DNA of 64,000 nt, taken from contig NZ_JABAGQ010000014.1 of NCBI RefSeq assembly GCF_012844225.1, positions 1 to 64,000 of the forward strand. Reading direction: 5' to 3'. Below the pieces are notes generated by a model. It was given only the letters and a program-made list of their open reading frames with translations. It ran no database searches and had not been told where the DNA came from. Below, piece by piece: positions 1-8,645 of this stretch. The position numbers and the translations under genes were made by a program. Position 1 is the first letter of the stretch. Each line of letters starts with the position of its first letter. Source of the DNA: Rhodococcus sp. 105337 (GTDB taxonomy: Bacteria > Actinomycetota > Actinomycetes > Mycobacteriales > Mycobacteriaceae).

Positions 1-71
1 GTATCCAGCACGACTCGTTGATCACTACGTCTACTGCAGAGCCGATCCGAAGTCCACCACTCCACGGGGCA

Positions 72-1052
72 CTATCCAAACTGTTCGGCGTACCCGAACT
101 CGACCAGGTGCGTCACATACGAGTGCCGCAGACTGTGCAACGTCAACTCCGGCGCAAGTCCCGCCTCATCCCGCAACTGCGCGAACCGTCGATCCAGATA
201 CCGGTAACCCACCCGGGTGCCCCGCTCGGTCGGCCACAAACCCGGATTCGCGACCGGATGGAACCGATCCCGAACCTGCTCGACATAGATCCGTAGACCC
301 TCGATCGCCCACTCGAACTCCGGCAGCGAGAGCACCGAGCGACGCTTGGGAATGCTGCCCTTGGACGACTTGCCGTGCCGCACATATATCAACGCGAAGC
401 TGCCCCACTGCGGTGCCTTCGGGTTCGAACGCAGATCCACCAGGTCCAAGCCCAGCACCTCGCGCCGTCGCAGACCCCACGCGTAGGTCGTCTTGAGCAA
501 CTGCGCATCCCGCAGCGCCGCCAACGCACCCTTGCGGCCCTGCCGCACCAGCTCGTCCACCCGGCCGTCCGCGACCGCGAACAATGCCTCCAACTCGTCG
601 TAGTCCAACGGCCGCCGTCCCGGGCGCCCTTCGAAGTCGGCGGTGTGCGCGACGGTGTTCCACTCGAAACACACCTGCGTCGGCACCGCCCCGAACCGCG
701 ATCGGCACTCTGCGACCCAGCCGTACCGCTGATCGGTCACGAAGTTCAAGAACGCCCGGATCGTCAGGTGATAGATCCGCACCGTCGACCGCGCCAAGGG
801 CCGGACGCCGCTGAGCAAGTGCGTGGTGAAGTCCTCCACATCACCCGGCAACCATTGCCACGGGTACGTCTCGGTGAACCGCTGGAACCGTTCCACCTGC
901 CACCGCCGCATCAAGATGGTCTGGGACGCCAATCCCCGGCTGGTCTGCTGACGGGCGAAACCCTCGAGCATCGCTGCGAACACCGCTCCGGGCTCGTTGA
1001 GCAGCACGACACCCCGCGACCTCAGGCTCAGAACCTCGTCGCTGTGATCCAT
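72..1052 (-). pseudogene. Truncated tyrosine-type site-specific recombinase/integrase
   Basis: This is a 326-residue tyrosine recombinase (phage-integrase fold). An N-terminal SAM-like core-binding region covers roughly residues 25-115. The catalytic part follows, with the first arginine in WGLRRREVLGL, a lysine region near RHGKSSKG, and the HxLRH box HSLRHSYVTHL close to the C-terminus. The protein stops about ten residues after that box, so the GH motif and the catalytic tyrosine expected 20-40 residues later are missing. It should therefore be inactive. The reading frame is lost exactly where a family member would continue after EFGYAEQF. The 71 bases beyond do not restore it in any frame I could follow, which suggests an insertion or deletion at the window edge. 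The ATG at 1052 gives a full N-terminus. It points to a decayed mobile element; the signal peptidase gene lies divergently next to it. Confidence 0.72.
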
Positions 1053-1253
1053 CGCAACATAATTGCATTAGAAGCATCATTGTGTCGATGTCTGCGGGAT
1101 TTCTGCAGTCGTTACTCGGTCTTTGGTTTGGAATTCTCGATCGGACTTACTGCTGCGCCGCACCTTCGAACCTGACAGTCGATGAACAGGCACAACGGTC
1201 TGCAGCCTGCTCCGGATGTCGCGAAAGAACGGGTAGGAATAACCTCGCACACC

Positions 1254-2042
1254 ATGACGGGAAACGAGAACTTCGAATCAGATCGACAAGAGGGAGGACG
1301 TGAACGAGGTTCGGGTTCTGGGGACACCCCATCCGCAGACGCGGAGTCGACAGCCAACAAGAAAAAGCACCGGTCTTTCCTCCGAGAGTTGCCGATCCTC
1401 GTTGTTGTCGCACTGGCACTGAGTTTTCTGCTCCAGACGTTCCTGGCCAGGGTGTACTTAATCCCCTCCGAGTCGATGGAGCCGACGCTCCATGGTTGCG
1501 TCGGCTGCACGGGAGACCGGATTGTGGTCGACAAGGTGACCTATCGGTTCGGCGACCCCGAGCCAGGTGATGTCGTTGTCTTCAAAGGCCCGCCGTCGTG
1601 GAGCACGGAATACCAATCGACACAGTCGGACAATGTCGTTGTCCGTGGTGTCGAGACCGTGGCATCGTGGGTCGGCTTGGTCCCACCGGACGAGAATGAC
1701 CTGGTCAAGCGTGTGATCGCGATCGAAGGGCAAACGGTGCAGTGCCTTCCCGAAGATCCGACCGTGCTCGTTGACGGTGAGCCTCTGGACGAGCCGTACA
1801 TCGACCGCACGCTGCGCGGAAATGACAGTGCATGCCAAGGTATCTTCTTCGGACCAGTCACCGTTCCGCAGGGGCACGTGTGGGTGATGGGTGATAATCG
1901 GACGAATTCGAAGGACTCACGGTTTCATCTGGGCGACGAACTGCAAGGGACGATCCCGGTATCGGAGATCATCGGCAAGGTCCGCTTGATTATTCTTCCC
2001 CCGTCTCGGTGGGGCGTCGTTCATGCCGTGAACCCGCAGTAG
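1254..2042 (+). CDS. lepB: Signal peptidase I
   Basis: Type I signal peptidase (S26 family), which removes Sec/Tat signal peptides on the outer face of the membrane. A hydrophilic N-terminus of about 45 residues is followed by one membrane anchor (about residues 46-65). Next comes box B, PSESMEPTL, with the catalytic serine just before Met, then box D around DLVKRVIAIEG carrying the general-base lysine, and box E, MGDNRTNSKDSR. The 262-residue length is normal. I chose the ATG at 1254 (MTGNENF), which has a GGAAT stretch upstream; an in-frame ATG at 1182 would add 24 residues. It is flanked by a broken integrase and a broken dehydrogenase, so it could be a second lepB copy that arrived with mobile DNA. 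The family assignment is secure; the status as an extra copy is inference. Confidence 0.9.
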   Translation: MTGNENFESDRQEGGRERGSGSGDTPSADAESTANKKKHRSFLRELPILVVVALALSFLLQTFLARVYLIPSESMEPTLHGCVGCTGDRIVVDKVTYRFGDPEPGDVVVFKGPPSWSTEYQSTQSDNVVVRGVETVASWVGLVPPDENDLVKRVIAIEGQTVQCLPEDPTVLVDGEPLDEPYIDRTLRGNDSACQGIFFGPVTVPQGHVWVMGDNRTNSKDSRFHLGDELQGTIPVSEIIGKVRLIILPPSRWGVVHAVNPQ

Positions 2043-2094
2043 CAGCTGGGCGCTCTGTCCTTGCCTGTGAATAGTGCGCCAGTATCGTGTTGCA

Positions 2095-2421
2095 TCAGGT
2101 CGAATAGTTCCCGGTTTGCATCCCGTCCTCGCAGTACGGGCAACTGCCGCACCCGATGAACGACGGCACGACGACGCGGTCACCGACCCGCACCGACGTC
2201 ACCTCGGGGCCGGTCTCGACGATCTCGCCCATGAACTCGTGGCCGATGACGTCGCCTTCCCGCATGCCGGGCAGGTACCCACCGAGGAAATGCAGGTCGG
2301 AACCGCAGGTGGTGGTCAGGCGCACCCGCACGATCACATCGTGCGGGTTGACCAACCCCGGGTCGTCGACTGTTTCGACGGACAGGTCGTTGACACCCAT
2401 CCAGCACAGGGCCTTCATCAT
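2095..2421 (-). pseudogene. Zinc-dependent alcohol dehydrogenase, N-terminal fragment
   Basis: These 108 residues match the start of medium-chain zinc alcohol dehydrogenases of the glutathione-independent formaldehyde/threonine dehydrogenase type. A GroES-like fold is visible, with catalytic-zinc ligands in TCGSDLH and GHEF. The beginning of the structural zinc loop, GCGSCPYCEDG, has three of its four cysteines. The frame then stops after MQTGNYST, before the fourth cysteine, and the whole Rossmann domain (about 250 residues) is missing. The start codon overlaps the stop of the SRPBCC gene (ATGA), so it was the second gene of an operon. The truncation faces the lepB/integrase side, consistent with a rearrangement there. 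It is very unlikely to be functional. Confidence 0.75.
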
Positions 2422-2945
2422 CGGTCTCCTTCCGTGCCGCGTGCGCTCGGACTTCCGTGGAGTGTGGGCATCTCCCCGGTCTGCATCAGTGCCCGGGCCC
2501 GGTACAGCGCGGTGAAGGTCAGCGCTCCCGTCACCAGGTCGGGTGCCGGGGTGTCGGCACGCAGGGTCATCTCGGTGCCGCGCCCACGAGGGGCGTCGGC
2601 CACGGCCAGCACCAGACGCGGGCCCGGCGCGTCGGCGTCGTCCTCACCGGTGAAGGCGAGTCCTTCCTCGGTGACGTCGACGCGGGTGTCCCAGGTCATA
2701 GGATCTCCGCCGGTGTCCCAGTGCCACCGCAGCCGGTTCGCCTCCGCTGTCTCCACCCGGACGCGATCGCCGAACAACCGGGTCAGGTTGTCGGGATCTT
2801 GCCAGAACTGCATGACCTGCGCGCGGGGCGCAGCCACGGTGACGGTCTGCGGTCGTCCGGCGTCGGCGGGCCGGTCGGCGGCGCGGCGGACCAGGCCGCT
2901 CACCGCCTGACCGGCGTTGCCGACGGCCCTGCTGATGTCGATCAC
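2418..2945 (-). CDS. SRPBCC (polyketide cyclase/START-like) family protein
   Basis: This 175-residue protein has a helix-grip (SRPBCC) fold. An N-terminal helix (residues 1-30) precedes the fold proper, which starts at the strand TVTVAAPRAQV followed by the helix MQFWQDPDNLTRLFG typical of the family. Proteins of this type bind hydrophobic ligands or lipids; the ligand cannot be read from the sequence. I chose the GTG at 2945 because a GAGGAGG Shine-Dalgarno lies just upstream; the longer frame to 3131 has no such site and an unconvincing N-terminus. The stop overlaps the start of the broken alcohol dehydrogenase, so the two were translationally coupled. It may once have been a partner in redox or stress metabolism, but nothing specific supports this. 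Confidence 0.75.
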   Translation of the reverse strand: MIDISRAVGNAGQAVSGLVRRAADRPADAGRPQTVTVAAPRAQVMQFWQDPDNLTRLFGDRVRVETAEANRLRWHWDTGGDPMTWDTRVDVTEEGLAFTGEDDADAPGPRLVLAVADAPRGRGTEMTLRADTPAPDLVTGALTFTALYRARALMQTGEMPTLHGSPSARGTEGDR

Positions 2946-3097
2946 GGTCGCCTCCTCACTCGAGGTGTCGTGCAGGATTGCTGCGTCACGCTTCTCTGCC
3001 GGGACGTCTACCCGCGGACAGCGACGGTAAACGGCCCGGACGCGACGACCGGGCCGACACCTCAGCCCTTGCCAATACCGTTGCGATCGAGCGTGTT

Positions 3098-4600
3098 TCA
3101 GGCCCTGCGGGATTCGAGCAGCCGCAACCACACTTCGCTGACCGTCGGGTAGGACGGCACCGCATGCCAGAGCGTGTCGAGGGTGACGTGCCCGACGAGG
3201 GCGACGGTGGCGGCATGGACGAGTTCACTCACGTCGGTGCCGACGAAGGTGGCCCCGACGAGGGTGTCGGTGGCACGGTCCACGACCAGCGCGGCGTGGC
3301 CGGTGAAGTCGTCGCGCGACAACGCGGCGCCGGCCACGTCGATGTCCGCTTCGAGCACCTCCACGTCGAAGCCGTCGGCGCGGGCCTGCTCGGCGGTGCG
3401 CCCCACCGCGGCGATCTCCGGGTCGGTGAAGATCACCTGGGGGACCTGGTGATGGTCGGCGCTCGCCCGGTAGCGGGGCCCACCGAGGGGGCGACCCTCG
3501 GCCCGGGCGGCGATCACGTCGCCGCACACCCGCGCCTGATATTTGCCCATGTGGGTCAGTGCGGCACGACCGGCGACATCGCCCACGGCGTAGAGCCAGT
3601 CGCCGTCCACGCCCTCGACGGTGAGATGGTCGTCGACGGTGACGGCCGCGTCGGCGGACAGACCGACCGTGTCGAGCCCGAGCGCCGCCGTCGTGGCGCG
3701 ACGGCCCGTCGCCACCACGATCTCGTCGACGTCGAGAGTGCTGCCGTCGTCGAGGTCGACGGTGACCGTGCCACCATGGATCCGGCCGATGCCGGTTTCC
3801 CGCACGTCGGGCCGGGTGACCTGCTTCACCGCCGCGTGATGACGCACCGTGACGCCGTGGGCCCGCAGCGCCTCTGAGACCATGTCGGCCGCGAACGGCT
3901 CGACGCGGGGCAGCAGGCGCGATCCGCGCACCACCATCGTCAACTCCTCGACGCCGAGTTGCCGCAACCAGGTGGCGGCTTCGCACGCGACGACGCCACC
4001 GCCGACCACCAGCACACGGCGGGGGATCTCCAGCAGATTGGTGGCGTCGCGCGAGGTCCACGGCAACGCCGCACGCAGGCCGGTCGTGTCGGGAATCGCG
4101 GCGACGGTGCCGGTAGCCAGCACCACCGCATGCCGGGCACGGAGGGTGCGGGGCTGATCGGGGTGGGCGTCGGTGACGGTGACGGTGCGTTCCCCCGCGA
4201 GGCAGCCGCGCCCGCGCACCACATCGATGCCCGCGGAGCGGGCCCACTCCACCTGCCCGCTGTCGTCCCGGTGACTGGTGAAGCCGTCGCGGCGGGCAAG
4301 GACGGCGGGCACATCGACGCCGTGTGCGCTGACCTTGTCGCCCACACCTGCCACGTGCCGCGCCGTCGCGAGCACCTGGGCGGGGCGCAGCAGCGCCTTG
4401 GAGGGCATACACGCCCAGTACGAGCATTCCCCACCGACGAGTTCGTGTTCGACAAGGGCGACGGTGCGGTCGCTTCCGGCGACGGCATACTGCGCGGCGT
4501 TCTCGCCGGCGGGCCCACCTCCGAGCACGATCACGTCGTAGGTGTCGTCATCGGGGTCGCGGGGCCCGGAAGGACTGTCGGCGCGGGTCACCCGTTTCAC
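3098..4600 (-). CDS. FAD-dependent pyridine nucleotide-disulfide oxidoreductase (mercuric reductase/lipoamide dehydrogenase-like)
   Basis: A 500-residue flavoprotein of the dihydrolipoamide dehydrogenase/mercuric reductase superfamily. The FAD-binding GGGPAGENAA lies at about residues 27-36, followed by the redox-active pair C59 and C64 (C-x4-C, then MPSKALLRP), a central NAD(P)H fold with VVGGGVVACEAA, and a second FAD contact around YAVGDVAG. The C-terminal dimerisation domain ends with HAVPSYPTVSE, the family position of the His/Glu catalytic pair. No N-terminal heavy-metal domain and no vicinal C-terminal cysteines are present, so it is probably not a true MerA. The start is GTG at 4600. 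It transfers electrons from NAD(P)H to a disulfide or quinone substrate that cannot be named. It runs codirectionally with the CobG-like gene, 63 bases downstream of it. Confidence 0.85.
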   Translation of the reverse strand: MKRVTRADSPSGPRDPDDDTYDVIVLGGGPAGENAAQYAVAGSDRTVALVEHELVGGECSYWACMPSKALLRPAQVLATARHVAGVGDKVSAHGVDVPAVLARRDGFTSHRDDSGQVEWARSAGIDVVRGRGCLAGERTVTVTDAHPDQPRTLRARHAVVLATGTVAAIPDTTGLRAALPWTSRDATNLLEIPRRVLVVGGGVVACEAATWLRQLGVEELTMVVRGSRLLPRVEPFAADMVSEALRAHGVTVRHHAAVKQVTRPDVRETGIGRIHGGTVTVDLDDGSTLDVDEIVVATGRRATTAALGLDTVGLSADAAVTVDDHLTVEGVDGDWLYAVGDVAGRAALTHMGKYQARVCGDVIAARAEGRPLGGPRYRASADHHQVPQVIFTDPEIAAVGRTAEQARADGFDVEVLEADIDVAGAALSRDDFTGHAALVVDRATDTLVGATFVGTDVSELVHAATVALVGHVTLDTLWHAVPSYPTVSEVWLRLLESRRA

Positions 4601-4663
4601 GGTAGGCGGCGAGGAGCGTCGGCGGACCGGTTCCGGAGGATCGACCGGACAATTCCGGCGCGG

Positions 4664-5434
4664 TCAGTCCAGTTGCGGGGACCGGGCGTCGAACACCAGC
4701 CCCATCGGTGCGAGCACCCGCACCACCTGCTCGGCGGTCCACTCGTCCAGGTCGCACAGCAACACCGATCGCCACGGGGTGATCACGACCGGCCGTTCCA
4801 CCGCGGCAAGGAACTCGGCGAGCCGCGCCGGCAGCACCCCGCCGGGGAGACCGCCGGCGAGCGTGACCGCGCCGTCGGTCTGGTCGAGCCACCCGATCGG
4901 AGCCGGCGGCGGCGACGGCAACGGTTCCGCCGCATCGGGTTCCCCGGAGGGCGGGGTCCCGGCGAGCAGGATCTCGGCGGCGGTGTCCGGGTCGATGCGC
5001 AGGCCGGTGTCGACGCCGTCGCGCACCAACGCCATTCGCCCGTCGGGTCGCGCGAGGACCGCGACGTGCGGGGCCAGCGCGACGATGTCGCCGGTGCCGT
5101 CGTCGATGCCGTAGATCCGGGCGGCGCGGTCGGGGGAAGCGTGCAGCCGCGCCGCGACCGCCCGGACGAGAGGACGGATGTCACGGTGCCCCTCGAGGCG
5201 GCCGCTCAGCGGTGAGGCGAGGACGCGGGGCCGGGTCGGCGCGTCGACGGTGAGCCCGATCGCGTCGAGCCGCGAGACGATCGGTTCGGCGTCACCGCGC
5301 AGCAGGATCTGTGCCCGCTCGGTCAGGTGTAGTTCGCCGCCGCCGTGCGACTCGGCGAGTTCCGCGAGCGCACGCAACTGCGCTGCGGTGACCACGCCAC
5401 CGGACAAGTGGACTTCGACCTCGGCGTCGGGCAT
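4664..5434 (-). CDS. CobG-like / nitrite-sulfite reductase ferredoxin-half-domain protein, lacking Fe-S cysteines
   Basis: This 256-residue protein resembles precorrin-3B synthase (CobG). The first ferredoxin-like half domain (EVHLSGGVVTAAQLRALAEL, then LTERAQILLRG) is followed by a sirohaem-reductase-like middle and a second half domain starting near IGWLDQTDG and reaching ITPWRSVLL. Full-length CobG proteins (about 350-400 residues, from memory) continue into a cysteine-rich segment that binds a [4Fe-4S] cluster. Here translation stops right after FDARSPQLD, where that segment should begin, and only one cysteine occurs in the whole protein. It is therefore either a degenerate CobG or a cluster-free relative with another role. 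No other cobalamin genes lie nearby. It is divergent from the PPOX gene, 104 bases away. Confidence 0.65.
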   Translation of the reverse strand: MPDAEVEVHLSGGVVTAAQLRALAELAESHGGGELHLTERAQILLRGDAEPIVSRLDAIGLTVDAPTRPRVLASPLSGRLEGHRDIRPLVRAVAARLHASPDRAARIYGIDDGTGDIVALAPHVAVLARPDGRMALVRDGVDTGLRIDPDTAAEILLAGTPPSGEPDAAEPLPSPPPAPIGWLDQTDGAVTLAGGLPGGVLPARLAEFLAAVERPVVITPWRSVLLCDLDEWTAEQVVRVLAPMGLVFDARSPQLD

Positions 5435-5538
5435 GTCACCAGGCTAGATCGTCGTGCGGTCACCGACCACATCTTCCGCTGCGTCCCGTCCGGTGTCGAT
5501 GCACGTCCGGGCCGGGAAAAGACCGTAGGGTGTCGGCC

Positions 5539-5994
5539 ATGTCCGACACTCGCTCCGAGCGCCCCTCGTTCGCAGAGCTCTCCGAGGCCAAGTACATCCT
5601 GCTCACCACCTTCCGGAAGGACGGGACCCCGGTGGGCACCGCGGTGTGGGCGGCACCCGACGGCGACCGGCTGCTGGTGTGGACGGCGGCGGATGCCTAC
5701 AAGGTGCGCCGGCTGCGGCGCGATCCGCGCCTGACATTGGCGGTGTGCGACGCGCGCGGCAACGCGAAGTCCGCGGCGGTCCCCGGCACCGGCGTGATCC
5801 TCGACGCCGAGCAGACCGCCCATGCGCGTTCGGTGATCGCCCGCAAGTACGGACTGCTCGGCCGGATCACCGTGGGGGCCAGTGTGCTGCGCCGCGGCCG
5901 CACCGGGACGGTGGGGCTGGCGTGTTCCCTCGATCCCGACACCGGAACTACCGACACCGGAACTACCGACACCGGAACTACCGACACGCAGTAA
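5539..5994 (+). CDS. PPOX-class F420-dependent oxidoreductase (Rv2061 type)
   Basis: A split beta-barrel flavin/deazaflavin-binding protein of about 151 residues, like the mycobacterial Rv2061c family (PPOX class, probably F420-dependent). The body opens with the strand pair KYILLTTFRKDGTPVGT and AVWAAPDGDRLLVWT; the helix DAYKVRRLRRDPR and strand LTLAVCDARG follow, as in the family. Substrates of these reductases are mostly unknown. I prefer ATG 5539; an in-frame GTG at 5530 would add three residues. The last 17 residues are an odd low-complexity tail, TGTTD repeated three times, encoded by three perfect 15-bp repeats. The acyltransferase gene starts 20 bases downstream, so the two are probably cotranscribed. 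Confidence 0.82.
   Translation: MSDTRSERPSFAELSEAKYILLTTFRKDGTPVGTAVWAAPDGDRLLVWTAADAYKVRRLRRDPRLTLAVCDARGNAKSAAVPGTGVILDAEQTAHARSVIARKYGLLGRITVGASVLRRGRTGTVGLACSLDPDTGTTDTGTTDTGTTDTQ
5941..5985 (+). repeat. Three perfect 15-bp tandem repeats inside a coding tail
   Basis: The unit ACCGGAACTACCGAC occurs at 5941-5955, 5956-5970 and 5971-5985 without a mismatch. It keeps the reading frame of the PPOX gene and encodes TGTTD three times at the extreme C-terminus. Because the unit is a multiple of three bases, slippage would lengthen or shorten the tail by five residues without a frameshift. Confidence 0.95.
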
Positions 5995-6014
5995 CCGACG
6001 GCAACGGGGGACCG

Positions 6015-6509
6015 ATGCGGCACACCTACTACTCCCAGGCGGTTGCCGTCGCGCTCGCGAACAGTCCGCTGGTCCCCGAGACCCGGCGCGGCCGATGGCT
6101 GCTCGCAGCCGGTGTCGAGGCCGCCGCACCGTGTGCGATCAGCCGGAACGTGGTCGTGCAGGGGTTGGGCCGGCTGTCTCTCGGTGCGGGCACCTTCGTC
6201 AACGTCGGGTGTTACTTCGACACGGTCGCCGACATCACCGTGGGGTGTCGGGTGTTCCTCGGCGATCATGTGCGGGTGCTGACGAGCAGCCACCTGACCG
6301 GGGGCTCCGAGCAGCGGGCCTCCACCCTGACCGGGGAAGCGGTGACCATCCGTGACGGCTCGTGGATCGGCTCGAGCACGGTGATCCTGCCGGGAGTGAC
6401 CATCGGTCCCGGGGTCGTGGTGGGCGCGAATTCTCTCGTCACGCGCGACTGCGCCGCCGATTCGCTGTATATGGGCAGTCCGGCGCGGTTTCGCCGCACG
6501 CTGCCCTGA
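6015..6509 (+). CDS. Left-handed beta-helix (hexapeptide repeat) acyltransferase
   Basis: This 164-residue protein belongs to the hexapeptide-repeat (LbH) acyltransferase family, which transfers acetyl or other acyl groups from acyl-CoA to sugars or other small acceptors. Repeated hexads with aliphatic residues run from about residue 45 (LGAGTFVNVGCYFD) to residue 155. An external loop carries the catalytic-type histidine (LTSSHLTGG), and the family end motif MGSPARFRR closes the protein. It looks like a maltose/galactoside O-acetyltransferase, but the acceptor cannot be deduced. It starts at ATG 6015, 20 bases after the PPOX gene stop, so the two are probably an operon. Confidence 0.83.
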   Translation: MRHTYYSQAVAVALANSPLVPETRRGRWLLAAGVEAAAPCAISRNVVVQGLGRLSLGAGTFVNVGCYFDTVADITVGCRVFLGDHVRVLTSSHLTGGSEQRASTLTGEAVTIRDGSWIGSSTVILPGVTIGPGVVVGANSLVTRDCAADSLYMGSPARFRRTLP

Positions 6510-6673
6510 CCGGGATACGGCAGCGACCGGGATCCCACCGTGACATCGGACACAGCGGCGAGAGGATCAGCGTGTCGTAGTTTTGCTGTGACACCGATCT
6601 TGTTCGACACCCGATCGTTCTTCCGCCCGCCCCTGCATTCCCACTCGCAGCATCACATCCGCCAGGAGACCGC

Positions 6674-7207
6674 ATGACCGTGCACGACTTCACCGTTCGT
6701 ACCGCCGAAGGAGACGCCGTCTCGCTCGGTGAGTACGCCGGTTCGTATCTGCTCATCGTCAATGTCGCCAGCAAGTGCGGTCTGACGCCGCAGTACGAAG
6801 GCCTCGAAGCGCTGCACCGCGCGACCGCCGGCAAGGGACTGCAGATCATCGGGTTCCCCTGCAACCAGTTCGGGGAGCAGGAACCGGGCACCGACGCGGA
6901 GATCCAGGAATTCTGCAGTCTGACCTACGACGTGACGTTCCCGGTCTACGGCAAGGTCGAGGTCAACGGCGACGACGCGGACCCGCTGTACCGGTACCTG
7001 CGCAGCGCCGCACCCGGCGACTTCGGGCCCGATCACGGTTTCCTGTTCGAGCACGTCCGCACGACCCGACCCGAGGCCATCGGCACCGACGAGGTCAAGT
7101 GGAACTTCACCAAATTCCTCGTCGACCCCGCCGGTGCGGTCGTCACCCGGTTCGAACCGACCGTCGCCCCCGAGGCCATCGGCGCCCAGCTCGCCGAGCT
7201 GCTCTAG
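6674..7207 (+). CDS. Glutathione peroxidase family (thioredoxin-type) peroxidase
   Basis: A 177-residue glutathione-peroxidase-family protein that reduces hydrogen peroxide and organic hydroperoxides. The peroxidatic cysteine is C35 in NVASKCGLTPQ. A second cysteine, C63, lies in FPCNQFGEQE, where thioredoxin-dependent members often have their resolving residue or neighbouring active-site Gln/Asn. The conserved tryptophan is in KWNFTKFLVD. Actinomycetes use mycothiol rather than glutathione, so thioredoxin is the likely electron donor (established for bacterial relatives, inferred here). The ATG at 6674 follows an AGGAGAC Shine-Dalgarno. It is monocistronic, separated from the convergent tldE-like gene by a strong hairpin. 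Confidence 0.93.
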   Translation: MTVHDFTVRTAEGDAVSLGEYAGSYLLIVNVASKCGLTPQYEGLEALHRATAGKGLQIIGFPCNQFGEQEPGTDAEIQEFCSLTYDVTFPVYGKVEVNGDDADPLYRYLRSAAPGDFGPDHGFLFEHVRTTRPEAIGTDEVKWNFTKFLVDPAGAVVTRFEPTVAPEAIGAQLAELL

Positions 7208-7236
7208 CTGTACCCGCCCCAGCGGTCCGGCACCGC

Positions 7237-7265
7237 CCCGGCGGGGCTCCGTACGCCCCGCCGGG
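7237..7265. terminator. Bidirectional hairpin between convergent genes
   Basis: A perfect 11-bp inverted repeat (CCCGGCGGGGC at 7237-7247 and its complement at 7255-7265) with a 7-nt loop lies in the 67-bp gap between the ends of the peroxidase and TldE-like genes. Its position and strength suit a shared intrinsic terminator, although there is no uridine run, which is common in this group. Confidence 0.7.
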
Positions 7266-7274
7266 TACCCGTGG

Positions 7275-8645
7275 TCAGCGCGCCGCGCTGACCGACGACA
7301 TGTGGAAATCCGGGATCCGCATCGGCGGCATCGCGGTGCGGGTGAACCAGTCCTTCCATTCGCGAGGCAGCGTGCGCTCGGTGTGTCCGACCTCGGTAGC
7401 CCGGCCCAGCAGCGCCACCGGGGACTCGTTGAACCGGAAGTTGTCCACCGCGGCCCGCACCTGCCCGTCCTCGATCAGGTACACCCCGTCGCGGGTCAGT
7501 CCGGTCATCAGCAGGCTCGCCGGGTCGACCTCGCGCAGATACCAGAGCGTGGTGAGCAGCAACCCGCGTTCCGTCCCGGCGATCATCTCGTCGAGGGACG
7601 CGCCGGTACCGCCGGTGAGCAGCAGGTTGTGACCCGGTGCGGTGGGCTGGGCGGAAAACTCCGCGGCTGCGGCACGCGGATAGGCCAGCGCGTGTACCGT
7701 CCCGTCCCGGATCCAGTCGACGCGGCCGGCGGGCAACCCGTTGTCGAACACCGACACCGCATCTGTCGAGGTGGTCGCCGTGACGAACGGCGCGTATTGC
7801 AGGCCCGGCGCCGCCGGATCGGAGGTCAAGGTCAGCGGCAGGCCGGTGAGTGTGTCGCCCAGGCGGGTGCCGTGCGGACCCGACCACACCGTGCGACCCT
7901 CGTGCGCGCCGAGGCCCTCCATCGACCACATCAGGGAAATCATCAGGTCGGCCACCGCGGAGGGCGGCAACACCGTCTCGTAACGCCCCGCCGGCACCGA
8001 CACCGACGTCGCGGCCCAGTCCAGTCGTCGGGACAGGTCCTCGAGCAACCGGTCCATCCGAACATCGGTGAAATCGGTGGTCCCCGCCCCGACCCACGCG
8101 CTGGCACCGTCGAGTCCGCCACGTTTGCCGGTGATCTCGAGGGACCCGTCGGGTTGCGTCCAGCGCCGCCGCAGCCCCGTCGAGGTCCCCAGCCAGCTGG
8201 TGCGCACCCGATGCTCCGCGAACCCGTACAGCGCGTCGGATCCGTCGAAACCGTGTGCCAGAGCACCTATGACGGGATCGAACACGTCGATGCCGGTGCG
8301 TCCGGCCGGTGCGTCCCAGTCTGCGGGTGTCCCGTCGCCGGCGACGAGCGGCACGGCGTCTCCGGCCGGTGGGGCGGCGCGGGCCGCGGCGTCGGCGGCC
8401 TCGGTCACCGCGGTGACCTCACCGCGGTGCACCAGCGGCGCGGTGACGATGCCGCACCGGGTACCGGATGTCGTGTGCCGCAGCGCGATCACCGTCGCCG
8501 TCCGCGCACGCGTCGACCCGTTGGTGGTCATCGAGTTGCCCGCCCACCGCAGCGCTGCTTCCTCGGTGTCGTCGACCAGAACGATCGTCTCGTCGGCCGT
8601 GGACGCGGCGAGCGCCACCTCCACGAGATCCGCTGCGGGGATCAT
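7275..8645 (-). CDS. TldE/PmbA-type metallopeptidase subunit
   Basis: A 456-residue TldD/PmbA family protein corresponding to the non-catalytic partner (TldE/PmbA). In E. coli, TldD and TldE form a heterodimeric zinc protease that degrades unfolded peptides and matures some RiPPs. Family hallmarks are the N-terminal domain with NSMTTNGSTRARTATVIAL, the central barrel region and the C-terminal cavity segment LLLTTLWYLREVDP. No HExxH motif is present, as expected for this subunit. It starts at ATG 8645 and overlaps the TldD stop by four bases (ATGA), so the pair is translationally coupled. No RiPP precursor candidate was recognised nearby, so a general proteolytic role is the default reading. 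Confidence 0.88.
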   Translation of the reverse strand: MIPAADLVEVALAASTADETIVLVDDTEEAALRWAGNSMTTNGSTRARTATVIALRHTTSGTRCGIVTAPLVHRGEVTAVTEAADAAARAAPPAGDAVPLVAGDGTPADWDAPAGRTGIDVFDPVIGALAHGFDGSDALYGFAEHRVRTSWLGTSTGLRRRWTQPDGSLEITGKRGGLDGASAWVGAGTTDFTDVRMDRLLEDLSRRLDWAATSVSVPAGRYETVLPPSAVADLMISLMWSMEGLGAHEGRTVWSGPHGTRLGDTLTGLPLTLTSDPAAPGLQYAPFVTATTSTDAVSVFDNGLPAGRVDWIRDGTVHALAYPRAAAAEFSAQPTAPGHNLLLTGGTGASLDEMIAGTERGLLLTTLWYLREVDPASLLMTGLTRDGVYLIEDGQVRAAVDNFRFNESPVALLGRATEVGHTERTLPREWKDWFTRTAMPPMRIPDFHMSSVSAAR

